From assembly GCA_003170135.1 (NCBI GenBank), contig PMZR01000068.1, positions 1 to 64,000 of the forward strand: 64,000 nt of DNA, read 5' to 3'. Source of the DNA: Acidobacteriota bacterium (GTDB lineage Bacteria > Acidobacteriota > Vicinamibacteria > Vicinamibacterales > Fen-181). Both the position numbers and the translations under genes were made by a program. Positions 28,677-37,285 of the stretch are shown one piece after another; the stretch's first letter is position 1, and each line of letters begins with the position of its first letter. The notes beneath the pieces are model-generated. The model did not search any database. It was not told the DNA's origin and worked only from the letters and a program-made list of their open reading frames with translations.

Positions 28677-30194
28677 TCAGAACGCCTCCCCCGTGTCCTC
28701 CTGGTCGAACTCCTCGACGGTCGGCGGGCCCGCGACGGCACCGAAACTGCTGCCGTTGGCGCCCGCGCGGGCGGTCTCGCGCGGCGCCGCGCTGCCGTTC
28801 GCCGCTTTCTTGCGCCGCGGCCTGATGTCGTAGCGCTTGATCATCTCGTTCAGCGTCGTCGGCTTGATGTGCAGCAGCTCGGCCGCCTTCTTCTGAACGC
28901 CGCCCGCGCTCTCGAGCGTCGATTCGATGAGCCGCTTCTCGAAATCGGTGATGACCTGCTTGAACGACACCCCCTCGGGCGGCAGCACCAGCTGGGGGAT
29001 GTGGAAGCTGCGGCTCGATCGCACCTGCTCGGGGATCAGGTCCGGGCCGATGCGCTGGTTGGCGCTCAGCACCACCGCGCGCTCGATGACGTTCTCGAGC
29101 TCGCGCACGTTGCCGGGCCAGTCGTAGTCCACCAGCAGGTCGAGCGCGTCGGGCGCCAGCTCGAGTTCCGCCTTCTGGTTCTCCTCGCCGTACTTGCGCA
29201 GGAAGTGCTGGACGAGCGGCGGCACGTCCTCCTTGCGATCGCGCAGCGGCGGCAGCTGGATCGTGATGACGTGGAGCCGGTAGTAGAGGTCCTCGCGGAA
29301 CCGGCCCTCGTCCATCATGCGGTGCAGGTCCACGTTGGTCGCCGCCACGATGCGGACGTCCACCTTGATGTTCTCGACGCCCCCCAGGCGCATGAACTCG
29401 CGTTCCTGCATCACGCGCAACAGCTTCGGCTGCGTCTCGAGGGGGATGTTGCCGATCTCGTCGAAGAAGATGCTGCCCTTGTCGGCCAGCTCGAACAGCC
29501 CCTTCTTCGGGTAGACGGCGCCGGTGAAGGCGCCCTTCACGTGGCCGAAGAGGTTCGACTCGAGCAGGTCGGGCGGCAGGTTGCCGGAATTGACCGTGAT
29601 GAAACCCCGGTCGGCCCGCGGCGAGTTGATGTGAATCGCGCGCGCGACGAGTTCCTTGCCGGTGCCGCTCTCGCCCTGGATCAGGATCGTGGACCGGCTC
29701 GGCGCCGCCTGGATGATGAGGTCGAACACCTGGCGCATGCTCGGGCTGCGCCCGATGATGTTGCCGAACTTGCTGTAGCGTTCCTGCAGGTTCTGCTTGA
29801 GGACGCGGTTCTCGTTGACGAGCCGCCCGCGCTCGATCGCGTTGCGCAGCACGACCAGGACTTCGTCGTTCTTGAACGGCTTGGTGATGTAGTCGAACGC
29901 GCCGCGCTTCATCGCGGCGATCGCCGTCTCGACCGAGGCGAACGCCGTGATCATGATGACGGCCAGGTCGTCGTCCAGCTTCCTCAGCTCGTCGAGCGCC
30001 GTCAGGCCGTCCATCTCGGGCATCATCACGTCGACGATGGCCGCGTCGAACGACGCGTTGCGCGCCAGCGCGAGTCCCTCCGCACCGCTCGAGGCGAGGC
30101 GCACGTCGTAGCCCTCGCGCGAGAGGAGCGTTTCGAGGATCTCCCGCATGATGTCTTCGTCGTCGATGACGAGGATCGTTCCGTTATGAGGCAT
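28677..30194 (-). CDS. sigma-54-dependent response regulator (NtrC family)
   Basis: Protein of 505 aa: receiver domain (TILVIDDEDIMREIL, phosphorylatable D55 in IVDVMMP, conserved TAF and KPF), AAA+ domain with Walker A GESGTGKE, the sigma-54-contacting GAFTGA loop, and Walker B GSIFFDEIG. A C-terminal Fis-type helix-turn-helix (VQKKAAELLHIKPTTLNEMIKRY) is followed by a Ser/Ala/Gly-rich tail. It should activate sigma-54 promoters when phosphorylated. The start is ATG 30194, 5 nt after the stop of the sensor kinase gene, its likely partner. The promoter of the pair looks sigma-54 dependent, so autoregulation is possible. Confidence 0.93.
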   Translation of the reverse strand: MPHNGTILVIDDEDIMREILETLLSREGYDVRLASSGAEGLALARNASFDAAIVDVMMPEMDGLTALDELRKLDDDLAVIMITAFASVETAIAAMKRGAFDYITKPFKNDEVLVVLRNAIERGRLVNENRVLKQNLQERYSKFGNIIGRSPSMRQVFDLIIQAAPSRSTILIQGESGTGKELVARAIHINSPRADRGFITVNSGNLPPDLLESNLFGHVKGAFTGAVYPKKGLFELADKGSIFFDEIGNIPLETQPKLLRVMQEREFMRLGGVENIKVDVRIVAATNVDLHRMMDEGRFREDLYYRLHVITIQLPPLRDRKEDVPPLVQHFLRKYGEENQKAELELAPDALDLLVDYDWPGNVRELENVIERAVVLSANQRIGPDLIPEQVRSSRSFHIPQLVLPPEGVSFKQVITDFEKRLIESTLESAGGVQKKAAELLHIKPTTLNEMIKRYDIRPRRKKAANGSAAPRETARAGANGSSFGAVAGPPTVEEFDQEDTGEAF

Positions 30195-30199
30195 ACGTT

Positions 30200-33109
30200 T
30201 CAGTTCGCCACCCGGCTCGCACGTTCGGCAACGGAGGCGACCACCGGGAACGACAGCAGGAAGCGGGTGCCTTCGCCGGTCGTGCTGTCGCACGCAATGG
30301 CCCCGTCGTGCTCGCGCACGATCCCATAGGTGATCGACAGGCCCAGCCCGGTGCCCTGCCCGATGGCTTTCGTCGTGAAGAACGGGTCGTAGATCCGCGA
30401 GAGGTGCTCCCGGGGGATCCCGGTCCCGGTGTCGCCCACTTCCGCGACGACCAGGTCCTGGTCCACGCGCGTCGTGATCGACAACCAGCCGCCCTTCGGC
30501 ATGGCGTCGCGGGCGTTGAGGAACAGGTTCAGGAAGACCTGCTGCAGCTTGAACTCGAACCCCATGATGATCGGCGCGGGCGACGCCAGGTCCCGGCGCA
30601 CCTGGATCTTGGCCACGCGGAACTGGTGCTCGAGCAGCGAGAGCACGTCGCTGATCACGGCGTTCAGATCGACGGGCGCCCGCTCGCCCGTCGGGCTGCC
30701 CGGCCGCGCCAGATTCAGCAGCCCGTTGACGATCTTCGCCGCGCGGAAGGTCTGCCGCTCGATCTTCTCGAGCATCTTCGTCTTCGGGTCCTCGGGGTCC
30801 GAGCCCTCGAGCAGCATCTGCGTGAAGCTGGAAATGCCGGTCAGCGGCGTGTTCACCTCGTGCGCCACGCCGGCCGCCAGGATCCCGATCGACGCCATCT
30901 TCTCGGAAATCTGCAGCTGCTCTTCCAGGTGCACGCGCGAGGTGACGTCGTCGATGATGACAATCGTGCCGACGATGGACGAGGTGGTGCCCTCCCAGCT
31001 GCGCAGCGGCACCACGGTGACGTTGACGAGCAGGCGCGCGTCATCCCGCGTCTGCAGCGAGAGGCGATAGACGCCCGCGCTGCCCGGTTCGTCCGATCGC
31101 GCCGCCTCCAGCTGCCGGAGGAAGCTGCCGTCGAAGAGTTCCGACAGCGGGCGGCCGACGGCGTTCGCGCGGCTGACGCCGTAAAGCCGCTCGAGCGCCC
31201 GGTTCCATCGCACCACGCGCGAGCTCGCATCGGCGACGAGCAACCCGGCTTCGAGCGACTCGACGATGCTCTCGCTGAACTCGCGCATCCGATCGACTTC
31301 TTCCGCCTGTCCGCGCAGCTGCCGGTAGAGCCGGCCGTTCTCGAGCGCGGTCGCCACGTGTCCCGCCACCGCGATCAGCAGCGACAGGTCTTCGCTGTTC
31401 AGCGGCTCGCCGTCGGAACGCCGGCCGAGCGCGAGCACCGCGTTGCAGCCGCCCTTGGACACGCACGGCACGAAGTAGTGGATGTCGCGGTCGCGCCACC
31501 GGTCCACGTCCTCCGGCTTGAGCGTCCGGGCGGTCGCCGGTTCGTCGAGCGCGACGGGCTGGCCCGAGACCAGGCGCGCGCCCAGCGTGCTCGTCCGCGA
31601 CAGGCGCGGCGCCGGCCCTTCGAGGCCCGCGCTCCGGACCGCCACGAACGCCTCCGACTCGCCCTCGGCCAGCAGCAACGCGATCCGATCGACGACGAAC
31701 GTCTCCATGATGCGCGCGACCAGGCGCTCCCCGAGCCGGTTCAGATCGAGATCGCTGTTCAGGTCGCGGGCAAACCCGACCAGGGCGCGGCGGTAGTCGT
31801 ACCGATCGCGGTAGAACGCCCGGTCGAACGTGTTCTGGATGGCGCTCTTCACCGGCCGCGCGAGCAGCACGACGACCAGCGTCGCGAGCATCGCGATGAT
31901 CGTGTAGTGCTGGCGCGGGTCCGCGATCGCCGCGCCGGCCAGCTTCAGCAGCGCGGCGTAGATGCCGCCGATCGCCAGCACGGCGGCGGCATAGACGAGC
32001 GTCCGCTTGATGAACACCTCGACGTCCATCAGGCGATAGCGCACCACGGCCGACGCGAACGCGAGCGGCAGCAGCCCCAGCGGAATCGCGAGCAGCTGCG
32101 CGGTCAGCCCCGGCTGCGCGCCGAGCGACCACGGCACGGCGTAGGCGATGACAAACGGACCGCCGCCGAACAGGACGCCAGACACGATCCACCGCAGCTG
32201 GCGACGGCCCGTGACGGTGCGCACGCGGCTGAGCGCCCAGACCCAGACCAGGAACCCCGCCACCAGGCAGGCGGCCAGGTACGCGTACTCCAGGCGGTCG
32301 AGGCCAACCGCCCATTGCGCGATGTAGTAGCGCGGATCCTGGCGCGCGCGGGCGAAGACGACGACATCCGCGATGGCGAGCGCGGCGGCGGGCAGATACA
32401 GCAGCGGCCAGATGCGGGCGCCAATGGTACCTTCGTGCCGCGGCCGTTCCGGAAACGCGAGCGTGAAGTGCAGGAACAACGGCGCCAGCAGCACCATCGA
32501 GGCTTCGTTCGCCCAGTAGAAAATCCAGTCGAGCGTGTCGAGCCGGCCGCTGAACGAGAACGTGAAGACCCCGAAGAAGGCAATCGACAGCAGGTAGAAG
32601 TGCAGCGTCGCCGGATCGCGACGCCGCCGCAACCGCACCGACGTGCCGACCAGCAGGCTGAAGATGCCGATGGGAGCCAGGATGAAGTAGAGCGCCAGGT
32701 TGCCCACCGGGATCGGCGTCAAGGTGACGTCGATGAGGTGCGTGGCATTGAGCCGCACGAGCTTGTAACTGAGCGCCGCGCCACGGGGCGCGCGGTCGAG
32801 GCTCCGCTGCACGTCGTCGAGCGTGTCGATCGGCGTGCCGTCGATCTCCTGCAGGATGTCGCCCGGCTTGATCCTGGTTGCGGCAGCCGTGGCCGCGGCG
32901 ACCTCCTTGACGACGATCCCCTCGGGTCGCGCCTCCCACAGGATCCCATCTTCGACGCGGTGCCACGTGGCCCGCAGCGCGATGTTGGCGACGCCCAGCA
33001 CGAGCAGCGTCCCGACGAGCCCGAACCCCACCAGCGATCGCACCGATCGCAGTGAACCCCGCCAGGTCAGGAGGGCGGGTCGCCGAACGCTCGTCTCGTG
33101 GTCGTCCAT
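30200..33109 (-). CDS. sensor histidine kinase with PDZ, multi-helix membrane, GAF and PAS domains
   Basis: Large sensor kinase of 969 aa from ATG 33109. One membrane helix (about 27-45) precedes a PDZ-like domain (about 64-125; RIKPGDILQEIDGTPIDTLDDVQ) expected outside the membrane. Seven to eight further helices follow (about 137-420), then a GAF-like domain (LGERLVARIMETFVVDRIALLL onward), a PAS domain (ESIVESLEAGLLVADASSRVVRWN), HisKA with H750 in GVAHEVNTP, and HATPase (NARDAMPKGG, GDTGTGIP, GTGLGLSI). A PDZ sensor in front of a polytopic membrane domain suggests sensing of envelope or lipid-linked signals. It is coupled to the sigma-54 regulator. Confidence 0.9.
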   Translation of the reverse strand: MDDHETSVRRPALLTWRGSLRSVRSLVGFGLVGTLLVLGVANIALRATWHRVEDGILWEARPEGIVVKEVAAATAAATRIKPGDILQEIDGTPIDTLDDVQRSLDRAPRGAALSYKLVRLNATHLIDVTLTPIPVGNLALYFILAPIGIFSLLVGTSVRLRRRRDPATLHFYLLSIAFFGVFTFSFSGRLDTLDWIFYWANEASMVLLAPLFLHFTLAFPERPRHEGTIGARIWPLLYLPAAALAIADVVVFARARQDPRYYIAQWAVGLDRLEYAYLAACLVAGFLVWVWALSRVRTVTGRRQLRWIVSGVLFGGGPFVIAYAVPWSLGAQPGLTAQLLAIPLGLLPLAFASAVVRYRLMDVEVFIKRTLVYAAAVLAIGGIYAALLKLAGAAIADPRQHYTIIAMLATLVVVLLARPVKSAIQNTFDRAFYRDRYDYRRALVGFARDLNSDLDLNRLGERLVARIMETFVVDRIALLLAEGESEAFVAVRSAGLEGPAPRLSRTSTLGARLVSGQPVALDEPATARTLKPEDVDRWRDRDIHYFVPCVSKGGCNAVLALGRRSDGEPLNSEDLSLLIAVAGHVATALENGRLYRQLRGQAEEVDRMREFSESIVESLEAGLLVADASSRVVRWNRALERLYGVSRANAVGRPLSELFDGSFLRQLEAARSDEPGSAGVYRLSLQTRDDARLLVNVTVVPLRSWEGTTSSIVGTIVIIDDVTSRVHLEEQLQISEKMASIGILAAGVAHEVNTPLTGISSFTQMLLEGSDPEDPKTKMLEKIERQTFRAAKIVNGLLNLARPGSPTGERAPVDLNAVISDVLSLLEHQFRVAKIQVRRDLASPAPIIMGFEFKLQQVFLNLFLNARDAMPKGGWLSITTRVDQDLVVAEVGDTGTGIPREHLSRIYDPFFTTKAIGQGTGLGLSITYGIVREHDGAIACDSTTGEGTRFLLSFPVVASVAERASRVAN

Positions 33110-33148
33110 TGTCTCTTCGACGGAGGGAGGGCTACCCCCCCAAGAGGC

Positions 33149-33164
33149 AGCAATCGGCATACCA
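33149..33164 (-). promoter_or_regulatory. sigma-54 promoter candidate for the kinase-regulator operon
   Basis: The minus strand reads TGGTATG-CCGA-TTGCT, against the consensus TGGCAYG-N4-TTGCW: one mismatch, and the GG-N10-GC spacing is exact. It predicts a start near 33138, about 28 nt before the kinase ATG. The operon it heads encodes a sigma-54 activator. Confidence 0.6.
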
Positions 33165-33296
33165 CAGCCGCAGTCGGCGAGACGCGGTGAAACGTGTTGA
33201 TAATCAGCCACTTGGCTCTGTTCGTCCGTCCACCAGGGGCAACGACTTCAATCGCCCGAATCGAGCGTCCAAATAACCGGATCGCGAAAAACGGCC

Positions 33297-33321
33297 AAAA
33301 AAAGAAGCGCAACCGCGCTTC
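33297..33321 (-). terminator. Rho-independent terminator after the outer-membrane protein gene
   Basis: On the minus strand GAAGCGC and GCGCTTC form a 7-bp stem with loop GGTT, followed by seven T residues. It lies about 58 nt after the stop at 33380 and ends that two-gene unit before the kinase promoter. Confidence 0.88.
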
Positions 33322-33379
33322 AGGATTTGCTCCAGAACTGTCGGGCGCGCCGCTGTCGAAACAGCGGCTCTCGCCGGGG

Positions 33380-35245
33380 CTAGAACCGCACGACCAGCCC
33401 GCCGACCAGGCGCTTGGGCGGACGCACCACGAGCAACTCGTCGAAGACCGACGCGCCTGGCGTCGTCTCGCGGAACAGGTTGCGCACGGCGAACACGAAC
33501 TGCCACTGCGCCGAGGTGAAGTCGAGCAGCGGCAGCGGTTGTGACACCTGCACGTCGAAGCGGCCGTCGAGCCCGGGCGTCGCGTCGGTGGCGCTGCGCT
33601 TGGCAAACGCGGTGTCGATCCGGTAGAGCACGAACACGCGCGTCGCGGTGCCGGGGAGTTCCGTCTCGACCGAGGTCGTCACGTCGTGGAACCGCGCGGT
33701 CTGCCAGCGGAGCGCCGAGGGACCGGAGATGCCGAGGATGTCACCGTCGAACGGCATCCATCTCGCGGTCGTCATCTGGTAGGCCACCGACCCGTGGACG
33801 TGGGCCGTGGCAGCGTTGGCCACCGCCACGCTCCATCCCTGCGCGTCCACGTTGCCGACCGTACCGACGTGGTAGCGCGACCCGGACAGCATCGACGAGC
33901 CGTCTGCCAAGCCGAACAACGCGACCAGTTGATTGCTCACTTCCTGGTAGAACGTGCGCGCCGTCACCGCGCAACCGGAGCCGAGATCGCGTTCGACCAG
34001 CAACTCGTAGTTGCTGGCGCGCTCGGCCGTGAGCGGCCGGTCCGAGAGCCAGTCGAACGTGCGTTCGGACGGCACCCACAACCCCTGCGCGAGCGGCGGG
34101 AGGAATTCCTCGGCGCCTGGCGCGAGCGTGTGGCGCGAGACCGAGGTCCGAATCTGCCAGCCGATGGTCGGCTTCAACACGAGTTCGGCGCGGGGACTGA
34201 GCAGGCCGGCGCCGGGCAGATAGTCGTAGCGCGAGTAGCGCGCGCCGTAGACCAGCGCCACCTGCGGCGACATCTGCCAGCGATCGACCGCGTAGACGGA
34301 CCCGACGGTGCGGGTGTCATCGCTCGCCGTGCCCGGGAACTCGATCGCCGCCGGCGAGCTGAAGCGCTGCGTGCTGTAGGCGATGTTGATGTCGTAGACG
34401 TGCGCACCGGGGGCGCGCGACCTCAACGCGCCCGACAGGAACCAAGTGCCGAGGTCGCCCTGCGACGTGATGCCCTGGATCGACCAGTCGCCCCAGCCGC
34501 CCATCGGCCCGCCAAGCGAGAGCGACGCCACGCTGCGCGACAGCGCGTCGGACGAGAACAGGCGGTCGATGCCGTCGAAGGAACTCGCGGTCAGCAGGTT
34601 CACCTGGCCGGTGAAGGGCAGTTGGTCGAACAAGGTCGACGCGAACCGCATGGGCGAGCCGGCCGCGCGGGCCAGCGCCCCTGACGTGTCGTGGCCCGCC
34701 GACCTGGTGTCGCCCGCGGCAATCGCATCACCGTCGGTCACGTCCTTCAGCACGCTGCGCGGGATGTGCCGCAGGTACCACGCGACATCACCGTGATCGT
34801 CGGTCACCTCGGTGTCGCCACCGGCGGTCGAGCCGAGACCAGCGGCCAGCACACGCGCGCGATCCGTGCGTCGCAGCGACACGGCAATCGCCGTGCGGGC
34901 GCTCGGTCGAACCTCGACGAACTGGCGGCGCGACGCGATGTACCCGGTGTAGTGGGCGCGAACCAGGTAGGACCCGGCGGGAAGGCCATAGAGGTGGAAC
35001 CGGCCCGTCGTGTCGCTGATGGCCAGCGCGCTCGTCGCGCCCAGGGCCGACACCGTCGCGCCCGCCACGGGCGCGCCCAGATCGTCCACCACCACGCCAT
35101 CGACCGACCCGTGAAGGGCCGCGGCGATCGGCCGCAGATCCCCGCGCGCGACCACGCTTCGGACCTGCGCCAAGGCAGAGTCCGCTGGGACGCTCATGAG
35201 AGCAGCGACGACGGTCGACGTGACGAGCGTGCCGAACCGGGTCAT
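33380..35245 (-). CDS. TonB-dependent-receptor-like outer membrane protein with carboxypeptidase-regulatory domain
   Basis: Protein of 621 aa. A signal peptide (TSTVVAALMSVPADSALAQ) is followed by a CarboxypepD_reg-like beta-sandwich (VDGVVVDDLGAPVAGATVSALG…YGLPAGSYLVRAHYTGY), typical of acidobacterial and Bacteroidetes TonB-dependent receptors. The rest alternates polar and hydrophobic residues as expected for a beta-barrel, and ends with a terminal strand (LVGGLVVRF) with C-terminal Phe. A clear TonB plug is not recognisable and the barrel is short, so it may be a reduced or divergent member. The start is ATG 35245, with GAGG upstream. Substrate unknown. It follows the secreted-protein gene by 91 nt. 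Confidence 0.72.
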   Translation of the reverse strand: MTRFGTLVTSTVVAALMSVPADSALAQVRSVVARGDLRPIAAALHGSVDGVVVDDLGAPVAGATVSALGATSALAISDTTGRFHLYGLPAGSYLVRAHYTGYIASRRQFVEVRPSARTAIAVSLRRTDRARVLAAGLGSTAGGDTEVTDDHGDVAWYLRHIPRSVLKDVTDGDAIAAGDTRSAGHDTSGALARAAGSPMRFASTLFDQLPFTGQVNLLTASSFDGIDRLFSSDALSRSVASLSLGGPMGGWGDWSIQGITSQGDLGTWFLSGALRSRAPGAHVYDINIAYSTQRFSSPAAIEFPGTASDDTRTVGSVYAVDRWQMSPQVALVYGARYSRYDYLPGAGLLSPRAELVLKPTIGWQIRTSVSRHTLAPGAEEFLPPLAQGLWVPSERTFDWLSDRPLTAERASNYELLVERDLGSGCAVTARTFYQEVSNQLVALFGLADGSSMLSGSRYHVGTVGNVDAQGWSVAVANAATAHVHGSVAYQMTTARWMPFDGDILGISGPSALRWQTARFHDVTTSVETELPGTATRVFVLYRIDTAFAKRSATDATPGLDGRFDVQVSQPLPLLDFTSAQWQFVFAVRNLFRETTPGASVFDELLVVRPPKRLVGGLVVRF

Positions 35246-35336
35246 TGATGCTGCCTCGTTACCGTGGCTCGCGCAAAACCGATCTGCCGATCGCGGCGAG
35301 CGGTCGGGCCAGGGCATCGCCCCGCCCGACAGGAGA

Positions 35337-36488
35337 TCACGAAACCGCGAAGTCCGCGCTCCTCACCAGAATTTTACCCGATACCTTGTCGGTAATCTTG
35401 ATGTCCACGCGAAAAGTTCCGGTCTTGAACTTTTCGAGCGGCCAAGCTGAACCGCCAACCAGCTGGTGCTTGGTGATGTCGAACTGGGGCGGCAACGTGT
35501 TGCCATTCAGGATCTGCGGTTCGCTGTTGGCGATCTTCTTCTCGGTACCGTCCGGCTGCTTCTGCACGAAGGTAAACTCAACCAGGACATCCGGCTTCTT
35601 CGCGGCGTCCAGACCCGGATTGTAAATCTGGAAGAAGACGTTCAACTCCTGAGTCTTTGCGAATTCGGTGCCGACCTTGGGCACGATCTCCAGTTGCCCG
35701 ATGGTGTAGGGGTTCTCCCGCTGCTGCTGAGGCGTCAGCGGTTTCGCCAGCGGCCCGATCTTGTCCGACACCACCACGCTGCTCGTCGCCATGTCCGGTC
35801 CGTTGAAGTCCGGCACCGTGATCGTCTGCTTGCAGATCGCGACCTTCGGCTTCTTCTTGTCGGAGGGGTTTCGTTCCTTCAGAGCGAGATAAACGTCATA
35901 TTCGCCGCCGTTCACCTGGAATGCCCGACTCATCCGCACGACCGGGGCGGCCTGGGTCGTCCCGGCTGGCGGCGTCGTCCCGGCCGGCGCCGGGGCCTCG
36001 GCTGGCTTCAGCGCGGTGAACTCCAGATCGTCATAGGCCGAGGGCGCCACGGCCCCCTTCTTCGCCGCGTCCAGCTTGGCCCGCGCGTCGCCCGTTTCAT
36101 CGCGCAACCCGCTGAGATCACCCGCCGGCTTGGCGTTCCTGCTGACGACGCGAAACATCAGCGCCACCGACGGGTCGGTCAGGGCCTTGCCGTCCACGGT
36201 GAGCGTGAATGGAACGTAGGTCTGGCCGGCAGCCGTCCTGAAAAAGCTGTAACTTTCGATGGCCACGGCGAAATCCGACGGCGCCGCCTGACCCGACTGG
36301 ACCGCGTCCAACACGGCTTTGAGCGCCTGGGCATTCTGCAGCTGATCCTTGTCGAGCTTGGGTGCCGCCGGCGGTTTCTGTTGAGTTGCCGGCGACGCGG
36401 ATACAAGCGCGATCGATACGCACACGATGGCGACGGCGATAATCACTCCGAGGGCGTGCGAGGCGCACGCCCGGCGACGGGTACTCAT
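35337..36488 (-). CDS. secreted protein of unknown function
   Basis: Protein of 383 aa with a signal peptide (GVIIAVAIVCVSIALVSASPA) after a basic N-terminus. A helical segment (residues ~35-65) is followed by a mostly beta-rich body. A Pro/Ala/Thr-rich linker near residues 165-185 (PAPAGTTPPAGTTQAAP) splits two halves; the second half (VRMSRAFQVNGGEYDVYLALKE … FRVDIKITDKVSGKILVRSADFAVS) looks like tandem immunoglobulin-like sheets. No catalytic motif is seen. The start is ATG 36488; an upstream ATG would place extra residues before the signal. It probably heads the transcript with the outer-membrane protein gene. Confidence 0.7.
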   Translation of the reverse strand: MSTRRRACASHALGVIIAVAIVCVSIALVSASPATQQKPPAAPKLDKDQLQNAQALKAVLDAVQSGQAAPSDFAVAIESYSFFRTAAGQTYVPFTLTVDGKALTDPSVALMFRVVSRNAKPAGDLSGLRDETGDARAKLDAAKKGAVAPSAYDDLEFTALKPAEAPAPAGTTPPAGTTQAAPVVRMSRAFQVNGGEYDVYLALKERNPSDKKKPKVAICKQTITVPDFNGPDMATSSVVVSDKIGPLAKPLTPQQQRENPYTIGQLEIVPKVGTEFAKTQELNVFFQIYNPGLDAAKKPDVLVEFTFVQKQPDGTEKKIANSEPQILNGNTLPPQFDITKHQLVGGSAWPLEKFKTGTFRVDIKITDKVSGKILVRSADFAVS

Positions 36489-36609
36489 GATGACGATTCT
36501 CCAGTTGCGCGACGCGATGAAAACGATCGCCAAATCATAGGCGCGCGGCCCGGAGAAGTCAAAACCCTGACGCTCCCGGATCCGGCCGTCGGGCTTGGGC
36601 GGAACCGCG

Positions 36610-36618
36610 TGCTATATT
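36610..36618 (+). promoter_or_regulatory. extended -10 promoter of the cyclase gene
   Basis: TGCTATATT fits TGnTATAAT with one mismatch. It predicts a start near 36625 and a short leader that includes GGAG (36628-36631) before the ATG 36643. Confidence 0.6.
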
Positions 36619-36642
36619 GGACGTTTCGGAGCGGTTCCGACC

Positions 36643-37275
36643 ATGAGACTGTTCGACGTCAGCGTGCGGCTGTCCGAGACGACGCCGACCTTCCCGGGCA
36701 ACCCGCCGTTCAGGTGCGAGCCCGTCAAGCGAACGGCGCGAGGCGACAGCGCGAACGTGACGGCGCTCCACCTGGGCACGCACACGGGTACCCACGTGGA
36801 CGCGCCGCGGCATTTCTTCGACGCGGGGCCAGGCGTCGACGCGCTGTCGCTGGACGTGCTGGTCGGCCCGGCGCGAGTCGTCGAGATTCCCGGTCCCCGC
36901 CGCGGCATCGGAGCGCAGGACTTCGCCGCGGTGGATCTGAGCGGCGACACGCGCGTGCTGCTCAAGACCGGCAACTCCGCCTTGTGGACATCTGGGGAGT
37001 TCCAGCCGGACTTCGCCTTCCTCGACGAGAGCGGCGCGCGGGCGCTCCTCGCGTACGGCGTCCGGCTGGTTGGCATCGACTACCTGTCGATCGAGCAGTT
37101 CAGGAAACCGGGCGCGCCCGTGCACCATCTGCTGCTCGAGCGCGGGGTGGTCATCGTCGAGGGACTGAACCTCGGCGCGGTGCCGGCCGGCACCTACGAC
37201 ATGTACTGTCTCCCGCTCGACATCGCAGGCGCCGACGGCGCCCCGGCACGCGTCGTGCTGCGGGAGTTGAGCTAA
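36643..37275 (+). CDS. cyclase-family hydrolase (kynurenine formamidase-like)
   Basis: Metal-dependent hydrolase of 210 aa. The family motif HxGTHxDxPxHF appears as LGTHTGTHVDAPRHFF (about residues 46-61), giving the metal ligands, with a further VGIDYLSIE and a C-terminal VIVEGLNL. It is the size of bacterial kynurenine formamidase (KynB), which opens N-formylkynurenine, but other members act on unrelated cyclic amides or esters, and no tryptophan-catabolic gene lies nearby. The chosen start follows the -10 and ribosome-binding site; the upstream ATG at 36595 precedes the -10. It lies 10 nt before glgC. Confidence 0.82.
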   Translation: MRLFDVSVRLSETTPTFPGNPPFRCEPVKRTARGDSANVTALHLGTHTGTHVDAPRHFFDAGPGVDALSLDVLVGPARVVEIPGPRRGIGAQDFAAVDLSGDTRVLLKTGNSALWTSGEFQPDFAFLDESGARALLAYGVRLVGIDYLSIEQFRKPGAPVHHLLLERGVVIVEGLNLGAVPAGTYDMYCLPLDIAGADGAPARVVLRELS

Positions 37276-37285
37276 TGCACGCCTT

